5,646 nt of DNA from Fidelibacterota bacterium (GCA_021734005.1 JAIPJV010000152.1:1-5646), one strand, 5' to 3'. Shown: positions 1 through 5,646, counted from the first letter of the stretch. Made by a program: numbers and translations. Notes: generated by a model from the letters alone, not told the origin.

Positions 1-32
1 CTACGCCCATAGCCCTGCGGCATCGTTCAACT

Positions 33-131
33 TGTTTTATCAATCATTCACCTCACGTAGCATTTCATAGGTTTGTAAGAAAGTCACCGCCCATTTTTTT
101 CTTTACCTTTGGGTGAACGATTGATAAAACA
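33..131. mobile_element. MITE-like element with 20-bp terminal inverted repeats
   Basis: The arms at 33-52 and 112-131 are reverse complements over 20 positions with one mismatch (46 against 118), and they enclose 59 bases. Read on the minus strand the element starts TGTTTTATCAATC and ends GATTGATAAAACA, so it has TG...CA ends, as many insertion sequences do. On the minus strand the interior carries a short coding-like stretch (residues WAVTFLQTYEMLREVND) whose TGA stop falls inside the 33-52 arm, as transposase stops often do. This suggests an element with its middle deleted. The adjoining gene (132-761) ends exactly at the 131 boundary. No convincing target-site duplication is visible; AG on both sides is too short to count. 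A large hairpin or terminator is the alternative. Bases 1-32 outside it hold nothing I recognise. Confidence 0.5.
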
Positions 132-761
132 CTATATCGATGGAGAAATCCACGGATTTTTCAAATGTTCCTCATTAACTTCCACAAATAATTTCTTTAA
201 TGAGTAAGTTTTCCCTATGCCTCTATCTCCTATTAAAAAAATTGGAGATGCTCCTGATTTTGTTATCCATTTTTGTTTTATTGTATTAACAAAACTGTGA
301 TTAACATTCTGAAAATCTAGATTTGAGATTAGGTTATAACTCCTTTTAATGTAATAACCATTTCTGATCCTTTCAACATCAGGATCTACACCAAAAAATT
401 TATTGTAATATTCATCAATATTAAATAAATAATTAAATAATTGAGTAGCTGATATAATGTTTGATTTATCTTCATTTGCTAATAATCCCTTATAGTCAAC
501 CAAATAACTATTATGTTCGTATTTTCTATAATGATCTATTATTTTTTTACATTCCCTATCATTATACACCTTTTTAGTATTCGGAATTATTAACACCGTA
601 CTTTTATCAGGGGATTGATTCGGTAATGTGTTTTTAATATAATATACATTAAAATCGCTATCCTCGGGGTCTTCCTTTTTAAAATAATCATTTTTGTGTT
701 CAAAGGACATCCTATCAAGGAAGGATATAATTCTTTTTCCTGCTTCAATATTGTTATCCAT
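132..761 (-). CDS. P-loop (STAND/NACHT-like) NTPase, truncated just after Walker A
   Basis: The 209-residue product has an N-terminal region of unrecognised fold (about 1-165) with alternating strand and helix, including a hydrophobic strand STVLIIPN at 54-61. A Walker A motif, GDRGIGKT, follows at 178-185 after the strand SPIFLI. The helix and loop after it (SLKKLFVEVNEEHLKNPWIS) read like the start of a NACHT/STAND NTPase domain, where a Walker B strand and sensor should follow within about 100 residues. Instead the frame stops after residue 209, at the edge of the inverted-repeat element. Walker B, sensor and any C-terminal repeats are missing, so the NTPase is presumably inactive. The ATG lies 13 bases after the stop of the TIR-NTPase gene, with a weak AAAGA ahead of it, which implies one transcript and possibly coupled translation. 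The AT-rich composition matches its upstream neighbours. The exact family is not recognised. Confidence 0.7.
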   Translation of the reverse strand: MDNNIEAGKRIISFLDRMSFEHKNDYFKKEDPEDSDFNVYYIKNTLPNQSPDKSTVLIIPNTKKVYNDRECKKIIDHYRKYEHNSYLVDYKGLLANEDKSNIISATQLFNYLFNIDEYYNKFFGVDPDVERIRNGYYIKRSYNLISNLDFQNVNHSFVNTIKQKWITKSGASPIFLIGDRGIGKTYSLKKLFVEVNEEHLKNPWISPSI

Positions 762-774
762 AATATGTAAATCT

Positions 775-2586
775 TTAATTAAAATACTGATGAATTTCTT
801 CTATAAAATGTTCTTTAATCAATGGATTTGAATATCCATTGATTTTATCCTTCTTCATACCCTTATAATTATAAGAATAATCCATTAATCCACTTTCCAT
901 CAATACCAGATTATTTATATACCTATTAATTTCTGCTTTAACAGTTTTATTAAGTTCTTTATCCGCCGCTACAATTCTTGAAATAATTTTTATAAAATCA
1001 TCTCTGTCATCCTCTCTTAGATTACTTTCCGCAATGTCAATGATCGTATTTATGAATTTAGAATTAACATTTTGTTTTTTTCTGAATAGATTTTCATTAG
1101 TCCAGAAATCACGTTTTTTTGCCATATCTATTATTGAATAATTATCGAAATCTGGATATATTCTTAATATTAAATAAATCTTAAGTAGTCTAATCACAAA
1201 CCATTGATAGCCATGTGTTATTTTACTTATGATATTGTAAAAAACATGTGGAGGATCAATTTTTTCTAATTCTACAATTGGACTAAATATCTTTTTTATT
1301 TCTTTTTCTGAAAACCTGCTTATATTTACTGTTATTTGAGGGGGTCTATTTATTGGGAAAAAACGTGAACTAAATATAAATTTAATTTTTCCTTTGTAAT
1401 AATTTTTAGAACCTTCATAACTCTCAAAAAAATTATTACAATCATCATGAAATTCCTTAATTAGTGAGTTATTAAGGAGTCTTTCAAAGTTGTCAATCGT
1501 TATTTCAATGATAAATTTATTACTATTTTCAATGTTCTCTTCAGTTTTTACTTTTCTAAGATCTTCTATTATCTCGTCTATAATACGTTGTATTGCTTCA
1601 AATCTAGATTTATGTTTTGAGTGTGTGCAATAATATTTGTACTTTGCTGTTAATGCCCCTAGTAAATCTTCTGAAGATTCAGAAAAAATTGCAATATATT
1701 CATAATTTGGGTTGTTTATTAATGTGGATTTTTTGACATTGAATTTCTCAATAATCTCAGAGATTAGATTCTTTGTCCAATCAGTATATAATTCCATTAG
1801 GTTAGAATACCTATGTTTAACATCAGAATTAAAGTTTTGTATTATATCATAGTTCTTATTTTTAACATAATTATTAATAAAAGTTGTTTTTCCTATTCCC
1901 TGTGGACCATGAATTAAAGCAATTCCGTATTGATTTAGTATATCATCTAACTCTTCTACTAAATTAACTCTTTTAATAAAAAACCTAGATTTTGTATGTA
2001 TTTCTGGATCTCTATTTTCAAGTTGCTGAACTTCTTGATATAGCATTTTATAATTATTTCTGTTATTCGATTTATCTATACTAAAATTATTTATCTTATC
2101 TCTTAAATTTAAGGTTAATCCATCTCGCAAATAGTCATTTAGATTAGTTATTTTATCTAACTTATACTTCAAAGATTCAATAATTTTTGAGAAATCATCC
2201 TTTACATCACATCTATAAGTAATTTTGTTATTCAGTTCAGCTCTGTTGAGTTCTAATTTCTCATTTTCAATAATTAAGTATGAATTTTCATCTCTACTTA
2301 TTCGATCATTTAATTCTAGTATCTCAATACCTGTGTTTTCTCTCTCATTATAATAACTATTAGATACAATAGCTAACATAATGATAGACTTTTTATATAT
2401 TGATTGAAACTTATTATCTCCTTTCAACCTTATTTCATGTATTGGCTCTCGATCAAAGAAAATATATTCATTTTTAAAGTGTAAACAAAGTTCTTCGTAT
2501 AATTCTTTAACGTATTTTAACTGTTCGTCTGTTTTACCAGAGTATGAAATTGCAATTAGAAATTCATTATTTTCAATTTTTGTCAT
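775..2586 (-). CDS. TIR-domain P-loop NTPase (STAND-like), candidate immune effector
   Basis: The 603-residue protein opens with a TIR-like domain (about 8-145): box 1 is FLIAISYSGK at 9-18, then the strand YIFFDREP (41-48) and the strand IIMLAIVSNSYY (68-79). E88 in GIEIL sits near the place of the catalytic glutamate of NAD-cleaving TIRs. A central NTPase follows: Walker A GPQGIGKTT (227-235), a Walker B-like strand FIIEITIDNFE (358-368) with DN instead of the usual DD/DE, and a sensor-like strand KFIFSSR (402-408). The rest (about 420-603) is helical, possibly winged-helix, with no visible repeats. TIR domains cleave NAD+ or make signalling nucleotides, and STAND-type NTPases act as ligand-gated switches, so a cytosolic immune receptor is the likely role. 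It is second in a probable operon, 75 bases after the membrane-protein gene. The ATG places the TIR strand at residue 9, as expected. TIR and NTPase calls are strong; catalytic activity and anti-phage role are inferred. Confidence 0.8.
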   Translation of the reverse strand: MTKIENNEFLIAISYSGKTDEQLKYVKELYEELCLHFKNEYIFFDREPIHEIRLKGDNKFQSIYKKSIIMLAIVSNSYYNERENTGIEILELNDRISRDENSYLIIENEKLELNRAELNNKITYRCDVKDDFSKIIESLKYKLDKITNLNDYLRDGLTLNLRDKINNFSIDKSNNRNNYKMLYQEVQQLENRDPEIHTKSRFFIKRVNLVEELDDILNQYGIALIHGPQGIGKTTFINNYVKNKNYDIIQNFNSDVKHRYSNLMELYTDWTKNLISEIIEKFNVKKSTLINNPNYEYIAIFSESSEDLLGALTAKYKYYCTHSKHKSRFEAIQRIIDEIIEDLRKVKTEENIENSNKFIIEITIDNFERLLNNSLIKEFHDDCNNFFESYEGSKNYYKGKIKFIFSSRFFPINRPPQITVNISRFSEKEIKKIFSPIVELEKIDPPHVFYNIISKITHGYQWFVIRLLKIYLILRIYPDFDNYSIIDMAKKRDFWTNENLFRKKQNVNSKFINTIIDIAESNLREDDRDDFIKIISRIVAADKELNKTVKAEINRYINNLVLMESGLMDYSYNYKGMKKDKINGYSNPLIKEHFIEEIHQYFN

Positions 2587-2661
2587 AATTATAAAGTTTT
2601 TAATCTCTTAATAATAATATCATCATGTTATACTTAAAATTTGTTTTTCATAAATCTATAA

Positions 2662-3066
2662 TTATAAAGCTTGCAAAACAGAAATAGAAATAAATACTAA
2701 TAGAATCAGTGAAATGTATAGCAACAGTAACGTCAAAGAAAAAGTTGCACCAGTCCATGTCTTTTTATCTCCTTTGAAAACAGTAGCGTTCATACTAAAA
2801 TCAATTTGCTCTTCTTTAAGTTTTCTAACTTGATTATATAGTTCTCTGTATAATCTCTCCTGATAAAGGAAGTATCCATCGAGGGCCCAAAAAACTACAA
2901 TTGGAAAAATACTTACACGAAGAACATTAAAATCATTTTCCTTAGTGCTTAATACAATCAATGCTGTAACAATAGTAATACACCAGCCTTTTATTAAAAA
3001 AGAACACCTTGCCATTCGGTTAATTACCCCTTGGATTAGCTCCAAATGTTTTCTTTTATTTTCCAT
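2662..3066 (-). CDS. Small multi-pass membrane protein linked to the TIR-NTPase
   Basis: From the ATG at 3066 the product is 134 residues. A charged helix with the motif LELIQGVINRMA (8-19) precedes hydrophobic segments at about 22-40, 48-67 and 107-131. Between the last two lies a soluble charged stretch (68-105) with QERLYRELYNQVRKL. I recall similar small proteins (INRMA, KGW, then FW-LD-YFL-QER) beside TIR and other defence genes, but I have no family name for it. An inner-membrane location is secure; a role as membrane effector or anchor for the TIR-NTPase is inference, in line with two- to four-TM effectors such as SLATT. An in-frame TTG at 3090 would add eight residues and has a purine-rich AAGAAGAA upstream. 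I prefer the ATG because the family-like sequence begins right after it, and because an upstream short frame ends over it. Confidence 0.7.
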   Translation of the reverse strand: MENKRKHLELIQGVINRMARCSFLIKGWCITIVTALIVLSTKENDFNVLRVSIFPIVVFWALDGYFLYQERLYRELYNQVRKLKEEQIDFSMNATVFKGDKKTWTGATFSLTLLLLYISLILLVFISISVLQAL

Positions 3067-3178
3067 AGTATATCGTTGTTTTATGCTCAATAGTTCTTCT
3101 TATCTTCCAATCTGTCTTTGACTTTTTTAGATTAAGAACTGAAGTAATTTCAAGTAGATTTCTTTCACTTATTCCCAA
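3056..3178 (-). pseudogene. Short coding-like frame overlapping the membrane-protein start
   Basis: A frame open from the TTG at 3178 to the TAA at 3056-3058 gives about 40 residues (GISERNLLEITSVLNLKKSK and on, ending TTIYYGK). It stays open a further nine codons upstream, to a TAA, with no ATG. The stop overlaps the first codons of the membrane-protein gene, the stop-start arrangement of a coupled upstream gene. The composition looks coding: a charged helix with no unusual residues. It may be the 3' remnant of a lost first operon gene, or a leader peptide. At this length in AT-rich DNA an open frame by chance is also possible. Confidence 0.3.
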
Positions 3179-3232
3179 CTTTAAAAATATTTTTATAAAT
3201 CGTAATTATTTAATGCTATTGTTTTGCATCAG

Positions 3233-3264
3233 AATCCCCCACCAACCTCAGCCAGTAGGGGATT
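3233..3264 (-). terminator. Possible terminator hairpin after the DUF6261-like gene
   Basis: AATCCCC at 3233-3239 and GGGGATT at 3258-3264 form a perfect 7-bp stem around an 18-base loop, 25 bases downstream of the DUF6261-like stop and upstream of the AT-rich operon. There is no U-tract after it on the minus strand (CTGATGCAAAAC follows), so an intrinsic terminator is only weakly supported. It also marks the junction between GC-balanced and AT-rich DNA. Confidence 0.35.
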
Positions 3265-3289
3265 TCATCATCCATTAATCATCACCTCA

Positions 3290-3763
3290 TCACGCCGCCC
3301 CCTCCGCTTCTTCCCTGGAGCGTCTTGACCTTACTATTTGCATGGTTTGGTCGATGAGCGGGTTGATTTCACCGGCGAGCTGCTCGTAGGTGCCGTCGGG
3401 TGAAATCTTGTGCATGACATCGGCGTAGTCAAACAAATCGCTGAGGGCGGCCCTGACTTCCTTGCGGGCTTCCATTGTGGTGAAGTCGGGCGAGTCTTCC
3501 TGCTCGGCGAGGCGCTGCTCGTTGAGGCTGATAAAATACTGATGGGCTGCTTTCATGGTATTGAGCCATTCAGTGGCATTGAGCGTGGCGACATCTGCTG
3601 CGGCTTGCGTATCGTTCTCCAGATCGCCGATAAGGTTTCCCATGCGGGATGTCTGTTCGGTATAGCTGGTGCTGTGCAGCGACCGGCCAAAGGTTCTTGT
3701 CCAATGACATCTCTCATTTTTTATGAGTCCTGAATCAATGATGTTGGTTTGAAAATGAGACAT
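3290..3763 (-). CDS. DUF6261-like protein, N-terminally short
   Basis: The 157-residue soluble, helical protein resembles the C-terminal part of the Bacteroidota family DUF6261. Family-like signatures are YTEQTSRMGNLIGDLEND (34-51), then AADVATLNATEWLNTMKAAH (55-74) with the typical ATL..TEW core, and the helix EARKEVRAALSDL (98-110) followed by GTYEQLAGEIN (124-134). A lysine- and arginine-rich or glutamate-rich end (RSRRSREEAEGAA) closes it. Family members as I recall them are about 240 residues, so 80 or more N-terminal residues are missing, and residues 1-28 do not look like the family. It may be an internally deleted or decaying gene with a working start, or the real N-terminus may simply be divergent. 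No function is known for the family. The start is the only ATG before the AT-rich leader, and a promoter-like sequence lies 50 bases upstream. No signal peptide or membrane segment is present. Confidence 0.65.
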   Translation of the reverse strand: MSHFQTNIIDSGLIKNERCHWTRTFGRSLHSTSYTEQTSRMGNLIGDLENDTQAAADVATLNATEWLNTMKAAHQYFISLNEQRLAEQEDSPDFTTMEARKEVRAALSDLFDYADVMHKISPDGTYEQLAGEINPLIDQTMQIVRSRRSREEAEGAA

Positions 3764-3812
3764 GCCGTTGTTTTTGTTGCTCCGAATTATTTGATTCGAT
3801 TGTTTACTGCAT

Positions 3813-3843
3813 TAAAACTAAGGAATCTATCCAAAATTGCAAA
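3813..3843 (-). promoter_or_regulatory. Bacteroidota-type promoter candidate for the DUF6261-like gene
   Basis: On the minus strand TTTG (3840-3843) is followed after 19 bases by TAGTTTTA (3813-3820). The Bacteroidota consensus is TTTG, about 19-21 bases, then TAnnTTTG, so the match has one mismatch in the -7 element. The -7 element ends 50 bases before the ATG, giving a leader of roughly 40-45 bases. The surrounding DNA is AT-rich, so a chance match is quite possible. Confidence 0.35.
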
Positions 3844-3970
3844 GAATTTTAAAAGTAAATATGAAAGGAAAATGACTTAAAGCAAATCCACTTCCCGTCA
3901 AAAAGACGATACGTTACTTTTCAACAATTTTTCAAAAGGATAATTTATCATCAATCCAAATAATCGGGCG

Positions 3971-4117
3971 TTACATTTTTATCCTGGTGGAGATGTTTGC
4001 TTTACGGTTGAGGCGCAGACTGTAAATTCCCTGGGCAACCAACATCACGGAAAGAGCGTTAAAAACGCTAAGACAAGAAGGCCCGCATTGCAAATGCGCG
4101 CCAGCAAGCGTCGTGAT
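3971..4117 (-). pseudogene. Orphan tail resembling a type IX secretion sorting signal
   Basis: Reading from after the TGA at 4118-4120 to the TAA at 3971-3973 gives 48 residues. The last third, with AQGIYSLRL and then a basic end closing in RIKM and a stop, resembles the final strands of the T9SS type A C-terminal domain (LP.G.Y.V.L, then a lysine/arginine-rich tail). That domain directs export by the Bacteroidota type IX system when fused to a large secreted protein. No such protein is upstream here, so this is either a 3' gene remnant or part of an interspersed repeat that happens to encode this tail. An internal ATG at 4045 exists but has no support as a true start. Confidence 0.4.
4055..4098. 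repeat. Stem-loop pair 1 (6-3-6, 14-base spacer, 6-3-6)
   Basis: AGCGTT (4055-4060) pairs with AACGCT (4064-4069) around AAA, and CGCATT (4084-4089) pairs with AATGCG (4093-4098) around GCA. Both stems are perfect, and exactly 14 bases separate the hairpins. The same geometry recurs at 4273-4316 with different stem sequences. Confidence 0.55.
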
Positions 4118-4167
4118 TCATTCAACCATCCATTCAACCATACATCCATTCAACCATTCAACCAACC
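4116..4167. repeat. Low-complexity CATTCAACC tract 1
   Basis: The tract consists of imperfect head-to-tail units such as ATTCAACCAT and CATCCATTCAACCA. The units are irregular in length, so this is a degenerate microsatellite-like tract and not a spacer array. A matching tract lies at 4453-4505, and a shorter variant (CCATACAACCATGCATCCATG) at 4226-4246. Confidence 0.6.
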
Positions 4168-4290
4168 GCAAAGACCTTCCATCTTACCCTTCCCGCAGGG
4201 CCATCGCAAAAAGCTGAAAGGTCAGCCATACAACCATGCATCCATGCAATCATGCAAACACCCCCGCTCGCGCGCGAATGCTTCGCGGGC
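4162..4290. repeat. Composite interspersed repeat, copy 1
   Basis: The block begins near AAAGACCTTCCA and ends with GAATGCTTCGCGGG. It contains an imperfect inverted repeat, GACCTTCCA (4173-4181) against TGAAAGGTC (4215-4223), with a 33-base loop, followed by AGCCATACAACCAT and a CAT-rich tract. Copy 2 (4392-4534) has the same order, the same 51-base inverted-repeat span, and 21 of 33 loop positions identical. Confidence 0.6.
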
Positions 4291-4316
4291 GCACTCTTCT
4301 TTGCGTCTGGGACGCA
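4273..4316. repeat. Stem-loop pair 2 (6-3-6, 14-base spacer, 6-3-6)
   Basis: CGCGAA (4273-4278) pairs with TTCGCG (4282-4287) around TGC, and TGCGTC (4302-4307) pairs with GACGCA (4311-4316) around TGG. The 14-base spacer GGCGCACTCTTCTT matches 9 of 14 positions of the reverse complement of the pair 1 spacer. The two elements therefore look like inverted, diverged copies with preserved pairing. Confidence 0.55.
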
Positions 4317-4361
4317 CCCGGCAGGCTCCGCTTCGCTCCGCCCTGGGCTATCAAGATTTTC

Positions 4362-4374
4362 GCTCCTTCGGAGC
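4362..4374. repeat. Short stem-loop GCTCC-TTC-GGAGC
   Basis: A perfect 5-bp stem (4362-4366 with 4370-4374) encloses the 3-base loop TTC, just downstream of pair 2 and flanked by GGGCTATCAAGATTTT. I have the impression that this kind of sequence recurs between genes in Bacteroidota, which would make it part of the same interspersed repeat. It lacks the U-tract of a terminator. Confidence 0.4.
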
Positions 4375-4391
4375 TTGTCTATCTACATATT

Positions 4392-4534
4392 AACCACCAA
4401 AGACCTTCCACCTTCCTCACCCTACAAAGCCTGCGCCAAAAGCTGGAAGGTCAGCCATACAACCATTCATTCATACATTCATTCAACCATACATTCATTC
4501 AACCACCCCGGATCACGCATGAATGCTTCGCGGG
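4392..4534. repeat. Composite interspersed repeat, copy 2
   Basis: This is the second copy of the 4162-4290 block. Its inverted repeat GACCTTCCA (4402-4410) with TGGAAGGTC (4444-4452) is a perfect 9-bp match around a 33-base loop. It is followed by AGCCATACAACCATTCATTC and an expanded CATTCAACC tract (4453-4505), then GAATGCTTCGCGGG (4521-4534). It ends 12 bases before the stop codon of the M56/TonB_C gene. Confidence 0.6.
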
Positions 4535-4546
4535 TATATATAATGC

Positions 4547-5646
4547 TCACTGCTCTTCCGAATCATCAGGTAAACTAAATCGTAGCGGCATCTGGAATTT
4601 TACACGCACAGGTTCACCTCTTTGTTTCCCGGGTTCCCACTTGGGCATATCTTTGACAACACTGATAGCTTCCTTGTTACATCCTCCGCCGATACCTTTA
4701 AGTACGCGCACATTTGTTATGCTGCCGTCTTTTTCTACAATAAAGGAAACATAAACCGTCCCTTCAATCCCTTTTTCCTGAGCTTTCTCAGGATATTTGA
4801 TATTTTCGGCCAGGTATTGCTTCCGGGCTTTTTCACCGCCCGGATATCGGGGCTGTTGTTCTACTACGACAAATACTTTTTGCTTTTCGTCAGAGTTTGG
4901 TGCTTTATCATTATCTAAATCTGTAGGGATGCCCACTCGCTGAGTAAATTTTTTTGCATCTGACTCGTTCGATATCTGAGCAAAACTAACGGGTACTACC
5001 AATTGCATAACAAGGGGATCACCCATAAAATAGGCGGGTTCCCAATCCGGCATGTTTTTTACAGCTTCCAAAACTTCTTTATCAAAAGCTTCTTCTATAC
5101 CATCAATAATTCTTGCATTTTGAACTTTTCCCTTACGGTCAATCTCGAAATAGGCATAGACTATGCCTGAGATATTGTTGACTTTGGCTTCTTCCGGATA
5201 CTGAATTTCTTTGTTCAAATACTCGTGAAATTCTCCCGGTCCTTTAAAAGCAGGCATTTTTTCAGGGTTTGTATAAGCCTTTTTGCTTTTAACGTTCGTA
5301 AAATATGTTTGCCCTTTTCTCTCTCCCGACATATAGGCTACTATTTCTTTCCCTTTTTGATTGTTCATCAGCGATTTTACCACATCTTCACCCCAATTTT
5401 CATCGTTATCGGATAGAGAATTACTTTCCTTGTTTTCACAGGCAATACCCCAGAAAAGCATTCCGATAACAGGGATTAGCAGCAAGTATTTCAAAAGATT
5501 TCGTTTATTCGATTGATTTTTGAGTAACATTTTGAACCTCCTTTTTAATGATAGTTTGTTAAATGGATGGACCAGCGTGCTAAGGGGAATTCCCGCGGCC
5601 TGCTTGAGCATGAGGTCCTGGTATTTGTAATCGGTTGCCTTGTGGG
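4547..5646 (-). CDS. M56 (BlaR1-like) membrane protein with two TonB C-terminal domains, 5' end off the window
   Basis: The frame stays open through 5646, reading HKATDYKYQDL before the internal ATG at 5611, so that ATG is not the true start. The visible part begins in the typical end of an M56 metallopeptidase domain (DYKYQDLMLKQAAG, then LVHPFNKLSLKRRFKMLLKN), followed by the last membrane helix, LLKYLLLIPVIGMLFWGIA, at 39-57 counted from 5611. A periplasmic part follows with two TonB_C-like domains at about 121-212 and 252-346. Each shows the pattern EYL.KEIQYPEEA or QYLAENIKYPEKA, then G.VY..F.....G, then MP.WEP. BlaR1-type proteins sense cell-wall or envelope signals and cleave a BlaI/MecI-type repressor; in Bacteroidota they are often fused to TonB_C domains of uncertain role. 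The zinc-binding HExxH and any repressor gene would lie to the right, outside the window. No terminator is evident; composite repeat copy 2 adjoins the stop. Confidence 0.8.
   Translation of the reverse strand, partial: HKATDYKYQDLMLKQAAGIPLSTLVHPFNKLSLKRRFKMLLKNQSNKRNLLKYLLLIPVIGMLFWGIACENKESNSLSDNDENWGEDVVKSLMNNQKGKEIVAYMSGERKGQTYFTNVKSKKAYTNPEKMPAFKGPGEFHEYLNKEIQYPEEAKVNNISGIVYAYFEIDRKGKVQNARIIDGIEEAFDKEVLEAVKNMPDWEPAYFMGDPLVMQLVVPVSFAQISNESDAKKFTQRVGIPTDLDNDKAPNSDEKQKVFVVVEQQPRYPGGEKARKQYLAENIKYPEKAQEKGIEGTVYVSFIVEKDGSITNVRVLKGIGGGCNKEAISVVKDMPKWEPGKQRGEPVRVKFQMPLRFSLPDDSEEQ

Larger units (their letters stand above)
3764..4546. other. 783-bp region without an intact gene
   Basis: Bases 3764-3965 are AT-rich and hold only the promoter candidate. 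From 3971 on the region holds, in order, the sorting-signal-like tail, a first stem-loop pair, a CATTCAACC tract, composite repeat copy 1, a second stem-loop pair, a single stem-loop, and composite repeat copy 2 with its own tract. Several plus-strand frames cross 4088-4754, but their predicted proteins are translated repeats rich in H, S and P, with no protein-like features. Confidence 0.7.

Noticed and set aside
25..131. Integron attC site after the truncated NTPase gene
   Set aside because: A GTTGAAC core-like heptamer exists on the minus strand (25-31), but no matching RYYYAAC partner lies at the other end. The stem is also nearly perfect rather than attC-like.
3410..3733. Plus-strand frame of 107 codons
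   Set aside because: It is antisense to the DUF6261-like gene, whose minus-strand product has family features.
4116..4505. CRISPR array
   Set aside because: The repeat units are short (about 8-12 bases), irregular and not separated by unique spacers of constant length.
4088..4754. Overlapping plus-strand frames of about 100-170 codons
   Set aside because: They translate the CATTCAACC tracts and stem-loops in several frames at once and run into the antisense of the M56/TonB_C gene. No domain or coding signal supports them.
4622..5416. Plus-strand frames of 98 and 63 codons
   Set aside because: They are antisense to the two TonB_C domains and the linker of the M56 protein.
5434..5445. Lipoprotein signal (GIAC) in the M56/TonB_C protein
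   Set aside because: The frame continues upstream through typical M56 sequence to the window edge, so this cysteine follows an internal membrane helix and is not an N-terminal lipobox.

Overview
The window suggests a member of the phylum Bacteroidota. Three things point that way: the C-terminal part of an M56 (BlaR1-like) membrane protein carrying two TonB C-terminal domains, a DUF6261-like protein, and an orphan tail resembling a type IX secretion sorting signal. A Saprospiria-like lineage is possible from the style of the interspersed repeats, but this is only an impression. All supported genes lie on the minus strand, so the region reads from right to left.

Right flank (about 4547-5646): the C-terminal part of an M56/TonB_C membrane protein whose 5' end lies outside the window. 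Next (about 3764-4546) is a 780-bp stretch with no intact gene. It holds two diverged copies of a composite repeat, CATTCAACC-type low-complexity tracts, several short stem-loops (two pairs share one geometry) and the orphan sorting-signal-like tail. Then comes a short DUF6261-like gene (3290-3763) that lacks the N-terminal third of its family.

Left part (about 132-3200): a strongly AT-rich block. In one sampled 60-base line the G+C is 16/60 (841-900), against 33/60 in the DUF6261 gene (3361-3420). The block looks horizontally acquired. It encodes, in transcription order, a small multi-pass membrane protein, a TIR-domain P-loop NTPase of 603 residues, and a second P-loop protein that stops 24 residues after its Walker A motif. 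This is the layout of an NTPase-regulated TIR immune module: a nucleotide-binding switch, a TIR enzyme or signalling domain, and a membrane partner. Anti-phage function is inferred and not shown by the sequence.

Both edges of the block look damaged. On the left the second NTPase ends exactly where a 99-bp element begins; this element has 20-bp terminal inverted repeats and TG...CA ends (33-131), like a MITE or internally deleted insertion sequence. On the right a short coding-like frame (3056-3178) overlaps the start of the membrane-protein gene and may be the remnant of a lost upstream gene. The locus therefore looks like an eroding defence cassette rather than a complete one.
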